A stretch of 64,000 nucleotides of DNA, taken from a virus. Position numbers and translations under genes: made by a program. The stretch covers positions 124,001 through 188,000 of IMG/VR virus record IMGVR_UViG_3300020154_000003; one strand, given 5' to 3'. Below, piece after piece: positions 55,191 through 62,675 of the stretch (position 1 is its first letter; the number at the start of each line of letters is the position of its first letter). The notes beneath the pieces were generated by a model. The model saw nothing but the letters and a program-made list of their open reading frames with translations. It searched no databases and was not told the DNA's origin.

Positions 55191-55494
55191 ATTAAAAATT
55201 GTTTAAGTGAAAAATCTAGTCCCAATTGGTTTAATGGCCCCAAGTTAAGAAATTTTATATACCCTCCAAATCACTGACGGTACAATGTACGTTCCCGCTC
55301 GGTAATATTTACCCCTCTCCAGTACTGGCCTATACCAAATGTTCCCGCACGGTAATATATAAATCCCACAACACCATATCCTAATACCAGTACTGGCCCC
55401 TGTCAATATCAACCCCGTTTTGACAGATCGTACAATGTACTGTCAATCTTAATTAAGACTACCCCACAATGTACGGTGATAAACCAGTACCTGT

Positions 55495-55519
55495 ATAATA
55501 AACCTCCCTAGTTTATTAT
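55495..55519. repeat. perfect 9-bp inverted repeat
   Basis: ATAATAAAC and GTTTATTAT around a CTCCCTA loop. Confidence 0.65.
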
Positions 55520-55534
55520 CCGAGATCAGGTTTA

Positions 55535-55596
55535 TTATATGCAATCACATATAATGTACGCCTCTCCAGTACTGGTTATATGCATTCACATATAAT
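55535..55596 (+). repeat. pair of 21-bp direct repeats
   Basis: Copies at 55535-55555 and 55576-55596, core TATATGCAWTCACATATAA, spaced 41 bp (four helical turns), with CCAGTACTGG between them. Confidence 0.65.
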
Positions 55597-55600
55597 TCCC

Positions 55601-55617
55601 GTTCATGGCCCATGAAC
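55601..55617. repeat. 17-bp palindrome
   Basis: GTTCATGG-C-CCATGAAC is perfect around one base. Confidence 0.6.
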
Positions 55618-55971
55618 ATGTAAACTTCGTGAACAGAAATTTACCAGTACTGGTTCCTGAATTAAGTATCCAGTACCTAATTAAGTATTCGAGTATTAAT
55701 TAAGGTACAGTAAAAAACAGGTACTGGCAGCAGGATACCGCGAAGAAAACGCCCATTCTGGTACTGGTTTCCACTTTTGGTACTTATAAATTTTTATAAA
55801 ACAGGATTCCCAAAATGGTACTGGTCTTAAATCGAGACATGTGGGGCATACATAAACGCTAAAATTTACGTATATGGGTTAAAAATCGCAATATCCAGTA
55901 CTTGAGTAAGATACAAAAGTACGTATACCCCCCCTATTAAGGTACAATTAAAATGGGGTTAAAAACCAGTA

Positions 55972-56313
55972 CTACTTAACTTGTAAATGTTCGATATAGG
56001 ATTTCATCATTGCGTGAACAATGGAATTAAACATTTCTATTATTGTCTTATTATCAAATTCTTTAATCCTCAACTTAGGATTTTTACGGTTTAATTTCAT
56101 TCTGACGTATAGATCGAATCTATCCCAATCATTCTGTATAGTCTCAGGTAAATGCTTTTTAAAAACATTCAATCTCGACTTTATATATTGATGAACAGAC
56201 TTTACTTTATCGTAATGGCTCTCTGATGAAGCAGCCACTCCCATAAGACCATGAAAAAATACTTCAAATAAAATATAGGTATCGGTTACGTGAGTAGGAT
56301 ATTCTTCTTCCAT
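55972..56313 (-). CDS. hypothetical protein (113 aa)
   Basis: Helical protein (DRFDLYVRMKLNRKNPKLRI, then NSIVHAMMKSYIEH). A CCAGTACTA near-site lies by its stop. No family. Confidence 0.6.
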   Translation of the reverse strand: MEEEYPTHVTDTYILFEVFFHGLMGVAASSESHYDKVKSVHQYIKSRLNVFKKHLPETIQNDWDRFDLYVRMKLNRKNPKLRIKEFDNKTIIEMFNSIVHAMMKSYIEHLQVK

Positions 56314-56331
56314 AACTTATATTTAGGTGGT

Positions 56332-56583
56332 TTAATTATCTGATCCTAATCTTTTAATGCCAAGGAATTCGATCCATTCATTATAATAGGTCTGACCGAA
56401 TGTTGGAATATATCCTAATCTATGGCAAGTCTGTATTAATAATTCCTTATTTTCAATACGTACTGGAAAGCCATTATTCATAATGACCTGATCACCACGT
56501 TCCAGTTTTTCAAGGAGTCTACCATATTCGACACCATAGGTGAAGGATTGCGATGCATCGGGGAAGGAGATGAATAATTCCAT
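56332..56583 (-). CDS. hypothetical protein (83 aa)
   Basis: Alpha/beta product (YGRLLEKLERGDQVIMNNGF, CHRLGYIPTFGQTYYNEW). No family. Confidence 0.6.
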   Translation of the reverse strand: MELFISFPDASQSFTYGVEYGRLLEKLERGDQVIMNNGFPVRIENKELLIQTCHRLGYIPTFGQTYYNEWIEFLGIKRLGSDN

Positions 56584-56611
56584 TGGTTATAGGATAAAGT
56601 AAAGTGGGTGA

Positions 56612-57208
56612 TCACTTTTTATAATCCCATCCAGTAAGGATGGCGTGTTTATGTTTTGCTTCCACCCAAGTTTTAGGGGATATAAACTTATCTAACCAAA
56701 AATCATCATAGGCCATACGCATTTGTTTTGCTGCTTGTCCGAAGGGCATTGCACCGACACCAGTACAGAATCCGCTCATTGTTATGGAATTAATATTACG
56801 GTCAGGAGCATATTCTTTTAGGGTTAGGAATACAGCACGGGCAGCGAGATAGGCATTCAATGTATCTGGAACGAACAATGGAATTCGCATTGTTGGGGCT
56901 ACGATACACCAAGGAATATCTGTATGAGTGGTATCCACCAGAATTGCTTGGCCAACCAAGAGTTCTCCACTATAATAGTTTCTTATTATGTTTTGAACTT
57001 TAGTTTGTAGTTGCCAACCGAATCTTTTTGAAATAACCAGATCAAGGCCACCATCCATATATCCGAACGAATTAGCGGGAGAAACGATACAATCTACTTT
57101 TTGGGAGAAGAAATCACCATGTATGACATTTACGTCATTTTCACCGTGGAATTCTTTTCTCCACATTTCGACCATTTCTTCGTTTCTATCTATTAGGTAG
57201 AACTTCAT
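56612..57208 (-). CDS. macro-domain protein
   Basis: VDCIVSPANSFGYMDGGLDL, GELLVGQAILVDTTH, CIVAPTMRIP and MSGFCTGVGAMPFGQAAKQM cover the whole macro-domain core, as in phage tail-associated macro proteins. Macro domains bind ADP-ribose and can remove it from targets. In a genome that also has Adps/Namat-like and ART-like genes, a link to ADP-ribose or NAD metabolism is worth testing. A CCAGTACTA near-site is one base from the start. Confidence 0.85.
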   Translation of the reverse strand: MKFYLIDRNEEMVEMWRKEFHGENDVNVIHGDFFSQKVDCIVSPANSFGYMDGGLDLVISKRFGWQLQTKVQNIIRNYYSGELLVGQAILVDTTHTDIPWCIVAPTMRIPLFVPDTLNAYLAARAVFLTLKEYAPDRNINSITMSGFCTGVGAMPFGQAAKQMRMAYDDFWLDKFISPKTWVEAKHKHAILTGWDYKK

Positions 57209-57219
57209 TCCAGTACTAT

Positions 57220-57492
57220 TTAGGAATATAACTGATGGTTGAGATAAAGGAATTCGGATAGGGTTGCATCGTATGCTTTATAGTCTTTATTCATTCTATT
57301 ACACTGGTCATATACGTGAGTGGCAAAATCGTTGGAATTGATAAGTTCTTGGTACACTACTTTTCTTGATAATATATCGATAATCTTCACCAATCTTGAT
57401 GGTATGATTAATTTGGGGATGGTATGTTCAGTATGTGGTTCCACCTTTATTTTCCCATAAAATAAGGCTTCTTCAACTAAGTATTTTCCCAT
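57220..57492 (-). CDS. small paralogue-family protein (90 aa)
   Basis: LVKIIDILSRKVVYQELINS and YDQCNRMNKDYKAYDATLSEFL match the small family whose last motif is C-x-x-M/L-N-x-E/D-Y-x-x-Y. Confidence 0.6.
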   Translation of the reverse strand: MGKYLVEEALFYGKIKVEPHTEHTIPKLIIPSRLVKIIDILSRKVVYQELINSNDFATHVYDQCNRMNKDYKAYDATLSEFLYLNHQLYS

Positions 57493-57510
57493 ATCAGTAC
57501 CTTGATTTTT

Positions 57511-57807
57511 TTATTGGGAGTTGACATATTCGAGTACTATTTTTTGGTAAGCTTCGTATTCATCATTAAGCATGATACATCTATCAAGAATATAGGATGC
57601 GGGTTCACAACTTTGGGTTATGTTTACCGTATGCACAGGGGTTTTAGGGTTGAATCTATCCATAATTCTCATTATACGACAGGGTATTGGATCGAGATCA
57701 TATATTCTTCCTTGGGATGCTATTTTAGGAGGATCGGAGAATGCTAAGAGTTCATCAATATAGTATCGATCATTTTTATCGCTGCGTAATGCAGGTATGT
57801 TATTCAT
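57511..57807 (-). CDS. small paralogue-family protein (98 aa)
   Basis: RIMRIMDRFNPKTPVHTVNI and LDRCIMLNDEYEAYQKIVLEYV match the family. CCAGTACTGG (57809) ends one base from its start. Confidence 0.6.
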   Translation of the reverse strand: MNNIPALRSDKNDRYYIDELLAFSDPPKIASQGRIYDLDPIPCRIMRIMDRFNPKTPVHTVNITQSCEPASYILDRCIMLNDEYEAYQKIVLEYVNSQ

Positions 57808-57819
57808 ACCAGTACTGGT

Positions 57820-58245
57820 TTAAAACAATTCCAGTTTACTAGTGATTTCATCTACTTCATCTGACCATGCAGGCCCGATTGCGCAGCAGGTGATGGTTGG
57901 TACGCCATTAAACTCGGTCAGTCCTGCATCTTTAATTAAGGAACATGGTAATCCTTTCTGTCTTGCAGCCCCATAGAGTGCCATAATTTCTTCTTCGGTT
58001 TCGACCACACAGCAGATTTTGGTGAAGATACCTGTAATCCAGTTATGTATTGCACTTTCTTTATCCAAGGTCAATACCAAATTATCCCAATCATTAGCAC
58101 CTTTTACAAATTCACCAGAGTCAAGAATTGCCTTCAGGGATGCATGGGCACCTTGGCCGATATACTTTCCTTTTCTTGGGGTGACTTTCTTTCCATCGAC
58201 AACGAAGGATTTACGCATCACTATGACTTGTTTGCTTACTTTCAT
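57820..58245 (-). CDS. peptidyl-tRNA hydrolase 2 (Pth2)
   Basis: KQVIVMRKSF at the start, KYIGQGAHASLKAI (catalytic helix), IFTKICCVVETEEEIMALYG, GLPCSLIKDAGLTEF and TCCAIGPAWSDEVDEITSKL cover a full Pth2 domain; length 141 aa. Catalyses hydrolysis of peptidyl-tRNA (EC 3.1.1.29). This is the clearest of three Pth2-like proteins here. It likely recycles tRNA from drop-off products in heavy phage translation. Confidence 0.88.
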   Translation of the reverse strand: MKVSKQVIVMRKSFVVDGKKVTPRKGKYIGQGAHASLKAILDSGEFVKGANDWDNLVLTLDKESAIHNWITGIFTKICCVVETEEEIMALYGAARQKGLPCSLIKDAGLTEFNGVPTITCCAIGPAWSDEVDEITSKLELF

Positions 58246-58547
58246 ATGAATGTCTTTAGTTCTCTCATGTAATTCAATTTATTCACCTTCTTTGCCTTCT
58301 CATCTATAAACTCATCAACTGGCAACACGTAAACAATATATTCATCCCCCTTTTTAATGAATTTCAAAATATTGTATTTAGACTTACGGATAAGTATGAT
58401 GTTTCGTTTTTCAATAAACTCTTTAAAACTGGTGATAAGGTATCTTGCCCACGAATTATCTTTTTTTGGATGTTTATCTTTCCAATATAGATGACCTGTT
58501 TTAAAATCATAATAGGATAATGTTATTTTATCCATCATGTGCTTCAA
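58242..58547 (-). CDS. hypothetical protein (101 aa)
   Basis: Basic alpha/beta product (TSFKEFIEKRNIILIRKSKY). Overlaps the Pth2 start by 4 bp. No family. Confidence 0.6.
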   Translation of the reverse strand: MKHMMDKITLSYYDFKTGHLYWKDKHPKKDNSWARYLITSFKEFIEKRNIILIRKSKYNILKFIKKGDEYIVYVLPVDEFIDEKAKKVNKLNYMRELKTFI

Positions 58548-58908
58548 ATACTATATATCCTTTGGGGAGGTCGGAGTTGAATTCTTTCCAATCCCACCAC
58601 CCTTCGGTTTTTGTTTTCTTATAGGTGCCACTGGCTGAATGATAAGAAATCCAATTAGAATTAATCTCACAAACATCATTCAAGGGATCATAATTAACAC
58701 CTTTGATCAGGCTATGTGCTGGTATTGGGGTTTGGTGTTCGATGCCGTGTTGGACATAAAAATCGTCACCCTCGCGATAGTCTTTATAAAGGTTTTCGAA
58801 ATAAGTTCGCATAGCTTGAAAAGCTTCTTCCATTGAATCAGCCACGACAATCCACATCACTACTTCGTAGCTACCGAATACCTTTTGGAATATGAAGGTT
58901 TTATTCAT
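58528..58908 (-). CDS. hypothetical protein (126 aa)
   Basis: VVMWIVVADSMEEAFQAMRTYF looks like a beta-alpha unit; the second half is Trp-rich (KKTKTEGWWDWKEFN). No family. Confidence 0.6.
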   Translation of the reverse strand: MNKTFIFQKVFGSYEVVMWIVVADSMEEAFQAMRTYFENLYKDYREGDDFYVQHGIEHQTPIPAHSLIKGVNYDPLNDVCEINSNWISYHSASGTYKKTKTEGWWDWKEFNSDLPKGYIVFEAHDG

Positions 58909-58915
58909 TTACAAA

Positions 58916-59233
58916 TTAAGGTTTATTCACTTTATTATGCAATTCCACGATCTGCAGTTTCAGCAATTCGACTTCCAGTTCTTCTTTTGTGAGGTTTACC
59001 ACAGCTACGGTAAATCCGGTATGATGTGAGGTATTATCCATACTCAGGCTCCATACGCCATACTTCATCCCATGACGTTCTTCTTCATGGTACTGGTAAT
59101 TAAAGTAAGAACTATTGTCATAAAATTTTTCCTTTGTGGAATAAGATCGTTCTTGTGCATCTGCGGTTCTTGGTTTAATCTCACAGTTAGCCAGTACTGT
59201 GAAAATGGCTATGAGTATAATTATCTTTTTCAT
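58916..59233 (-). CDS. exported protein or lipoprotein (105 aa)
   Basis: KKIIILIAIFTVLANCE is a signal peptide ending in a Cys at a lipobox-like LANC, although Asn before Cys is unusual. The mature part is polar with a C-terminal helix. Role unknown. Confidence 0.6.
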   Translation of the reverse strand: MKKIIILIAIFTVLANCEIKPRTADAQERSYSTKEKFYDNSSYFNYQYHEEERHGMKYGVWSLSMDNTSHHTGFTVAVVNLTKEELEVELLKLQIVELHNKVNKP

Positions 59234-59496
59234 TCTTCAGGTATGGATTTTAATTCAATAGTAAATTTCAGGGTTTTGATGTCGTAGCCACGTTCTTCCA
59301 GTTCTTTAAGGAAGTTTTCCATCTTATATGGTGGACGGTGGTTATATTTGTTTTCACTCCATTTGGTGTAGTCGAAGATCATCCTGTCACTGAGTAGCAT
59401 ATAATGGACGAGTGCGCCATCACATCTTCGTGGGTAGTGTATCATCAGATCATTCTCCCGTTTGCTCCATTTGACTGCCAGTACTGTGTCTTTCAT
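59230..59496 (-). CDS. hypothetical protein (88 aa)
   Basis: Alpha/beta product (LLSDRMIFDYTKWSENKYNH). ATGA overlap with 58916. No family. Confidence 0.55.
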   Translation of the reverse strand: MKDTVLAVKWSKRENDLMIHYPRRCDGALVHYMLLSDRMIFDYTKWSENKYNHRPPYKMENFLKELEERGYDIKTLKFTIELKSIPEE

Positions 59497-59497
59497 C

Positions 59498-59722
59498 TTA
59501 ATTTAGGGCAGTAACTCGCCTCAAGTATGTGTTATATTCCTCATTCAGGACTTTACAGCGTTTGTCCATTTCAGTTTCAATCTTAATTACAAATTCAATT
59601 ATGGATGAACCTGTGACTTCGCCATCTTGAATTTCTTCGACTATTTGATTATTCTTATGTCTGTCAACCACACAATAATATTTTCCATCACGGGGATCAA
59701 CATCTACAGCATATCGTTCCAT
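59498..59722 (-). CDS. small paralogue-family protein (74 aa)
   Basis: RYAVDVDPRDGKYYCVVDRH and MDKRCKVLNEEYNTYLRRV match the family; its start overlaps the next gene's stop by one base. Confidence 0.6.
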   Translation of the reverse strand: MERYAVDVDPRDGKYYCVVDRHKNNQIVEEIQDGEVTGSSIIEFVIKIETEMDKRCKVLNEEYNTYLRRVTALN

Positions 59723-59943
59723 CAGGTATTAATTTGATCAATGAGCAGTTTCACGTAATGGAGAGCATTCTTTTTATTGGGTTTCAAGCTGGAATGCCAA
59801 GTCATTTGATCTCCATCGTAGACCACTGTGATTATGTAGTTGTACTTTTTGTAATTGAGGTTATTGTCTTTCCATATGTGAGGACGTGTTGTCCACAGTA
59901 CGTAGCCATTATCGAGATTGAATTGAACTGATTTTATTTTCAT
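59722..59943 (-). CDS. hypothetical protein (73 aa)
   Basis: Beta-rich (SVQFNLDNGYVLWTTRPHIW) with a C-terminal helix. No family. Confidence 0.55.
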   Translation of the reverse strand: MKIKSVQFNLDNGYVLWTTRPHIWKDNNLNYKKYNYIITVVYDGDQMTWHSSLKPNKKNALHYVKLLIDQINT

Positions 59944-59944
59944 C

Positions 59945-60145
59945 TTAGCCCTTATGTTTTCTCATGATGGCCAGTACTGCTTCACCGAACGCAATTAATT
60001 CACGTTCCTTTACGACTATAGCTTCAACACCACGTTCTTCCCAAATGGCCAGTCGTTCTCTCCTGCGGGCTTGTACTCGTTCATACTGTTCGATAGTATA
60101 ACCCTCTTCAATAATGTCTTTGGCTGCTTCTTCTGGATTTCTCAT
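59945..60145 (-). CDS. hypothetical coiled-coil-like protein (66 aa)
   Basis: Charged helix (EQYERVQARRRERLAIWEER). One base from each neighbour. No family. Confidence 0.6.
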   Translation of the reverse strand: MRNPEEAAKDIIEEGYTIEQYERVQARRRERLAIWEERGVEAIVVKERELIAFGEAVLAIMRKHKG

Positions 60146-60379
60146 TTATCTGTGTTTATACCTCACCTTCGAATCGTATCGCCTGCTTAGGTCTGCATAA
60201 TCCACATCATTGAAGTTCTCAGATGCCTCACCATCAGTGAAGGCAATGATCAGGTTATCATCATTAAAACCTTGGGCAGATGTAAAGAATACGTCTTTGA
60301 TGTCTTTCTTGATACCTTTGTGGATAGCAAATTTAGCATCACGTTTTATCCACCATGTAAATTCGGTATGGCCGCTCAT
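60146..60379 (-). CDS. hypothetical protein (77 aa)
   Basis: Mixed product (KDVFFTSAQGFNDDNLIIAF). Its start overlaps the stop of 60376. No family. Confidence 0.6.
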   Translation of the reverse strand: MSGHTEFTWWIKRDAKFAIHKGIKKDIKDVFFTSAQGFNDDNLIIAFTDGEASENFNDVDYADLSRRYDSKVRYKHR

Positions 60380-60561
60380 GATTTTTCAGGGATTAGTTCA
60401 TCCAGATAAGTGAGGGAAGTGCAGTTATCACAGCAGATTACCACAGCCTGTTTCTCTTGTTGCGTATCGTCCTCAACGTATTTGCTTATTTTATAATTGA
60501 AGAACTTATTACTTCCACATATTCCGCAGATGATATGTATTCGTGGATTAGCAATTGCCAT
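60376..60561 (-). CDS. zinc-ribbon protein (61 aa)
   Basis: CGICGS and CCDNC pairs fit a zinc ribbon. CCAGTACTGG (60564) ends two bases from its start. Confidence 0.6.
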   Translation of the reverse strand: MAIANPRIHIICGICGSNKFFNYKISKYVEDDTQQEKQAVVICCDNCTSLTYLDELIPEKS

Positions 60562-60581
60562 CGCCAGTACTGGTTAATATT

Positions 60582-61019
60582 TTAGTCTTCCTGATATATT
60601 TTTTCATCCTCAGGAAGTCCTTCGTTGCTATCCAGCATGGTAAGCTGTTCAGCGAAATCTCCTTCATACTTACCATTCTTGTCAGGGATAAGCAATCTCA
60701 ACACTTTTCTTCCGCATTCCATTGCTTCGATGAATCTGACCATATATCCACCTCCTACAATATTTGCGTACTCTTTATTGGGTTCAAATCTTTCCCCTGC
60801 CTTGATCTTATCAATGATGTCACCTACGATATGGTGAGCAGTTTCCATACGCAATGGTAGTACGATCTGGATGTTGGGATGGTTGTAGGATGCTTCCATA
60901 CCGTGTGTGTGGTAGTTGTAACCTCCACACGGCGTATTGTCACCTGCTGGAACGCAATGGGCGAACCATCCAAATTTCTCGAAACCTTGTTCGTCTGAAT
61001 GTGAGAGTGTGTGTGGCAT
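60582..61019 (-). CDS. DUF4262-like protein
   Basis: GDNTPCGGYNYHTHGMEASY, then HPNIQIVLPL, HHIVGDIIDKIKAGERF resemble DUF4262 (pattern HTHG...P..qIvlpl...ii..ikaGe.F). Function of the family is unknown. Confidence 0.5.
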   Translation of the reverse strand: MPHTLSHSDEQGFEKFGWFAHCVPAGDNTPCGGYNYHTHGMEASYNHPNIQIVLPLRMETAHHIVGDIIDKIKAGERFEPNKEYANIVGGGYMVRFIEAMECGRKVLRLLIPDKNGKYEGDFAEQLTMLDSNEGLPEDEKIYQED

Positions 61020-61023
61020 ATTT

Positions 61024-61431
61024 TTACATTCTTGCTGTCAAATAGGTGAACGCTTTCTCTATTGCTCCATCAAAGGCATCATATTTCGTAGCGAACTCTT
61101 TATCACGGGAAATTTCAGCACCATGTTTACCAACATCAAATTTCCATTGCCACTGGCCATTATATCTGAAAGCATAGATGTAAATATCATATCGCTCAAA
61201 CCAGTCAATGACTTGCCAGTACATGGGAGCGGAAACTATATCGTCAACGGGGGATGAACGCCATGTTTTGTTGAACTCGAAGTTATTGTAGTTTAACGGC
61301 TTTCCTATTCCGATTGGCCCATTCTCTGGATAGTCCTCGTTATAGATTGAGAAGCATGGGTCAACAAATCCAAGTTCTTTTAACTTCTTTGCGGTTGGGT
61401 ATTTGACGAATACGTTTTTGAAGTCTTTCAT
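61024..61431 (-). CDS. hypothetical protein (135 aa)
   Basis: MYWQVIDWFERYDIYIYAFR and DAFDGAIEKAFTYL are reminiscent of the WEWL...KIE / VVeFIkW plan of the 27-29 kb array, but too weak to assign. Overlaps 61428 by 4 bp. Confidence 0.6.
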   Translation of the reverse strand: MKDFKNVFVKYPTAKKLKELGFVDPCFSIYNEDYPENGPIGIGKPLNYNNFEFNKTWRSSPVDDIVSAPMYWQVIDWFERYDIYIYAFRYNGQWQWKFDVGKHGAEISRDKEFATKYDAFDGAIEKAFTYLTARM

Positions 61432-61706
61432 GGTTTCTCTTTTCGCAATGCTACGAGTTTATTGATAAGTTCCTCATGAAGTAGTCTACCTTCTTGTGAC
61501 AGGTAGGGCTTATATCCACCGCTTCCCCATTGGGAGAAAGGTATATAGACACGACCAGCTTCCAAGTCTTCAGCAGCCCTTAACATTTCGTATGCATCGG
61601 GAGAGGTGTATTTCTCTTCGATGGGGTCTGAGGTTGGGTCATAGTCTGGTCTGACACCAGCATACTGGTCAATAAATTTCCTTATTTCTTCTGAGAGTGT
61701 CATCAT
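61428..61706 (-). CDS. hypothetical protein (92 aa)
   Basis: Helical with DAYEMLRAAEDLEAGRVYIP. No family. Its start abuts the stop of 61706. Confidence 0.6.
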   Translation of the reverse strand: MMTLSEEIRKFIDQYAGVRPDYDPTSDPIEEKYTSPDAYEMLRAAEDLEAGRVYIPFSQWGSGGYKPYLSQEGRLLHEELINKLVALRKEKP

Positions 61707-62056
61707 TATTTAACGTATTCCATTTCACCCAATTCTCTTATGGTTTGGTCAAGCATCGATTTATAGAAGTATTCCTTACCCATTTTCTCGATAATCTCCA
61801 CAATAAATTTAGTTGCCTCAAGGTATTGTTGGTCAAGAGAGTTTGGATTTTTAACTTCTTGTATCCATCGTTCGTAACGAGCGAAGACATCATCTTTAAA
61901 CCTGATCGTGATGTATAGATCAAGTTCCTTAAAATATCGCCTTGCTTCTTGGTCTGGTACAATGGATTGGGAAAGGTATTTCACCCTGAAATCTTCGATC
62001 TCAGTCTTGCTCATCGAGTCCAGTACCTGCTTACCTTTTGGTTTTATTGTTGCCAT
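61706..62056 (-). CDS. hypothetical protein (116 aa)
   Basis: Helical product (ELDLYITIRFKDDVFARYER). A CGTATAAG element (62063-62070) lies 6 nt before the start. No family. Confidence 0.6.
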   Translation of the reverse strand: MATIKPKGKQVLDSMSKTEIEDFRVKYLSQSIVPDQEARRYFKELDLYITIRFKDDVFARYERWIQEVKNPNSLDQQYLEATKFIVEIIEKMGKEYFYKSMLDQTIRELGEMEYVK

Positions 62057-62062
62057 TTATTT

Positions 62063-62070
62063 CTTATACG
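62063..62070 (-). promoter_or_regulatory. possible CGTATAAK promoter element
   Basis: TTTACGTATAAG on the minus strand; one mismatch from the octamer used elsewhere. Confidence 0.35.
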
Positions 62071-62096
62071 TAAACATGAGGAAATTGTTCAAATCC

Positions 62097-62324
62097 TTAA
62101 TTAAGGATGTCTGCCATTACTTTCTCATATTCCTCATGTTCGCGGTTCAACTCTTCACACAATCTATTTAACTGATCACGGTGTGGAGAATTGCCAGCAG
62201 AGAACCTTGATTTTCTAACGGTTACTTCCTCCACAACCTTCAATCCGTTCATCGTATCTAAAATACCAAAGGTTCGATAATTATGTATGGTCACCGACCT
62301 AAGGATATATCTTTTATTCACCAT
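62097..62324 (-). CDS. small paralogue-family protein (75 aa)
   Basis: YRTFGILDTMNGLKVVEEVT and LNRLCEELNREHEEYEKVM match the family. Confidence 0.6.
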   Translation of the reverse strand: MVNKRYILRSVTIHNYRTFGILDTMNGLKVVEEVTVRKSRFSAGNSPHRDQLNRLCEELNREHEEYEKVMADILN

Positions 62325-62559
62325 TATAATGAGGCCAACAACCTAATTCCATCAACTCTTTATTATACCACCTATATTCCCTATTCATCTGCTTACACAT
62401 AAATTTAATATTTCTATGCCCATCATCTTCATAATTGAATATATTAAAAAATTCTTCCTTATGAATTATTTGATATTGATTATAAGTATCTCTGAGGATG
62501 TAACGATGTTTTGAATCAACCATTTCCACATCCACAACATATCTTTCTTCAACTCCCAT
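62314..62559 (-). CDS. small paralogue-family protein (81 aa)
   Basis: RYVVDVEMVDSKHRYILRDT and MCKQMNREYRWYNKELMEL match the family; overlaps 62097 by 11 bp. Confidence 0.6.
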   Translation of the reverse strand: MGVEERYVVDVEMVDSKHRYILRDTYNQYQIIHKEEFFNIFNYEDDGHRNIKFMCKQMNREYRWYNKELMELGCWPHYNGE

Positions 62560-62673
62560 TCAACAACTACAGATTGACAATAGCACAATTATAAAAAACA
62601 TGAGTAGACCTGACAGGCCAGCAAGACCGAGTATCCAAGGATTGGTTTCCTTTTCCAGTTTTTTGCCTTCCAT
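62560..62673 (-). CDS. single-pass membrane protein (37 aa)
   Basis: ATG at 62673, TGA at 62560. Charged start (EGKKLEKETN) then PWILGLAGLSGLLMFFIIVL and a CSC end. Could be holin-like or just a small membrane peptide. Confidence 0.5.
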   Translation of the reverse strand: MEGKKLEKETNPWILGLAGLSGLLMFFIIVLLSICSC

Positions 62674-62675
62674 GT

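Larger units (their letters stand above)
41052..55474 (+). repeat. dispersed ACAATGTAC motifs (19 exact copies)
   Basis: Exact copies start at 41052, 41126, 41157, 41188, 49250, 49711, 50327, 50599, 51305, 51716, 51723, 51776, 53119, 53356, 53589, 54692, 55282, 55432 and 55466, all in plus orientation. The extended form GTACAATGTAC is a near-palindrome. Three copies fill promoter spacers and three contain a start codon. Confidence 0.7.
55191..55971. other. 780-bp non-coding repeat hub
   Basis: No gene is seen. It holds four CCAGTACTGG palindromes (55319, 55387, 55566, 55644), three ACAATGTAC motifs (55282, 55432, 55466), two GTTCCCGCnCGGTAATAT repeats (about 55290 and 55339), a 9-bp stem-loop (55495-55519), two 21-bp direct repeats (55535-55555, 55576-55596; one mismatch), the palindrome GTTCATGGCCCATGAAC (55601-55617) and several half-sites. 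Candidate origin or control region. Confidence 0.6.
31513..60573. repeat. dispersed CCAGTACTGG palindromes (21 exact copies)
   Basis: Exact copies start at 31513, 35674, 36853, 38246, 41110, 44273, 45052, 48364, 51905, 52705, 52922, 53443, 54255, 54479, 54682, 55319, 55387, 55566, 55644, 57809 and 60564; I found none in 1-31.5 kb. Many near-copies with one change also occur. At least eight copies lie 1-3 nt from a start codon; the one at 45052 fills a promoter spacer. Confidence 0.75.

Noticed and set aside
55191-55971. CRISPR array in the repeat hub
   Set aside because: The repeats are short, mixed in type and irregularly spaced, with no regular repeat-spacer pattern.
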